A DNA stretch of 64,000 bases. It comes from Pantoea latae (GTDB taxonomy: Bacteria > Pseudomonadota > Gammaproteobacteria > Enterobacterales > Enterobacteriaceae). A program made the translations under genes and the position numbers. The notes beneath the pieces were generated by a model. That model was not told the origin of the DNA. It ran no database searches and saw only the letters and a program-made list of their open reading frames with translations. This document shows positions 63,983 to 64,000 of this stretch, one piece after another. The DNA lies in assembly GCF_002077695.1 (NCBI RefSeq), contig NZ_MWUE01000007.1:151340-215339 (forward strand). The letters are read 5' to 3'. Each line of letters begins with the position of its first letter. The first letter of the stretch is position 1.

Positions 63983-64000
63983 CGGTCCGTCAGGCAGGCG

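Noticed and set aside
1..64000. CRISPR array, prophage, insertion sequence, tRNA or rRNA
   Set aside because: No regularly spaced direct repeats, transposase or integrase-like proteins, or tRNA/rRNA-like sequence were found.

Overview
The window reads as a GC-rich enterobacterial chromosome segment. The E. coli-like flagellar and chemotaxis proteins, the FlhDC master regulator and a YghU-type glutathione transferase point to Enterobacterales. Erwiniaceae (Pantoea, Mixta or Erwinia-like) is my best guess, by inference only. It is dominated by one continuous flagellar, chemotaxis and flagellin-modification block (about 1.19-57.7 kb), flanked by unrelated metabolic genes.

Layout. 1-1184: the 3' end of an ABC transporter solute-binding gene and a class II aldolase/adducin-family gene. 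1189-11758 (minus): fliR-Q-P-O-N-M-L-K-J-I-H-G-F, with fliH interrupted by a frameshift. 12026-19168 (plus): fliE, cheR-B-Y-Z, flhB-A-E. 19192-21450 (minus): fliT-S-D; 21819-22634 (plus): a minimal flagellin fliC. 22739-30251 (minus): cheW, cheA, motB, motA, an extra flhD, fliA and a transmembrane chemoreceptor. 30291-40066 (minus): flgL to flgB. 40303-43043 (plus): flgA, flgM, flgN and a soluble CZB-type chemoreceptor. 43329-44238 (plus): flhDC. So one locus carries the basal body, export apparatus, rod, hook, filament, motor, sigma-28/anti-sigma pair, chemotaxis proteins and master regulator. In E. coli these genes are spread over several loci.

44415-57720 is a probable flagellin glycan-modification island. 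Two plus-strand genes (a large HAD-type protein and a 1166-residue multidomain glycosyltransferase) converge on a tightly packed minus-strand operon: a sugar aminotransferase, a hexapeptide-repeat acyltransferase, an acyl carrier protein, an SDR reductase, an AMP-forming acyl ligase, LuxE-like and LuxC-like proteins, and LicD. The content suggests making an N-acylated amino sugar whose acyl group is activated, carried on ACP and perhaps reduced, with a LicD phosphotransfer decoration. Location makes the short flagellin the natural acceptor, but that is inference.

58147-62212 is a small sugar or inositol catabolic locus: two Gfo/Idh/MocA dehydrogenases, a TIM-barrel isomerase and a LacI-type regulator. 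Two matching palindromes sit before its first gene and before the regulator gene. 62302-63473 holds a yghU-like transferase and a DUF1330 gene, followed by a terminator. The last ~400 bases carry no convincing gene but are full of inverted repeats. No tRNA, rRNA, CRISPR array, transposase or phage gene was seen.
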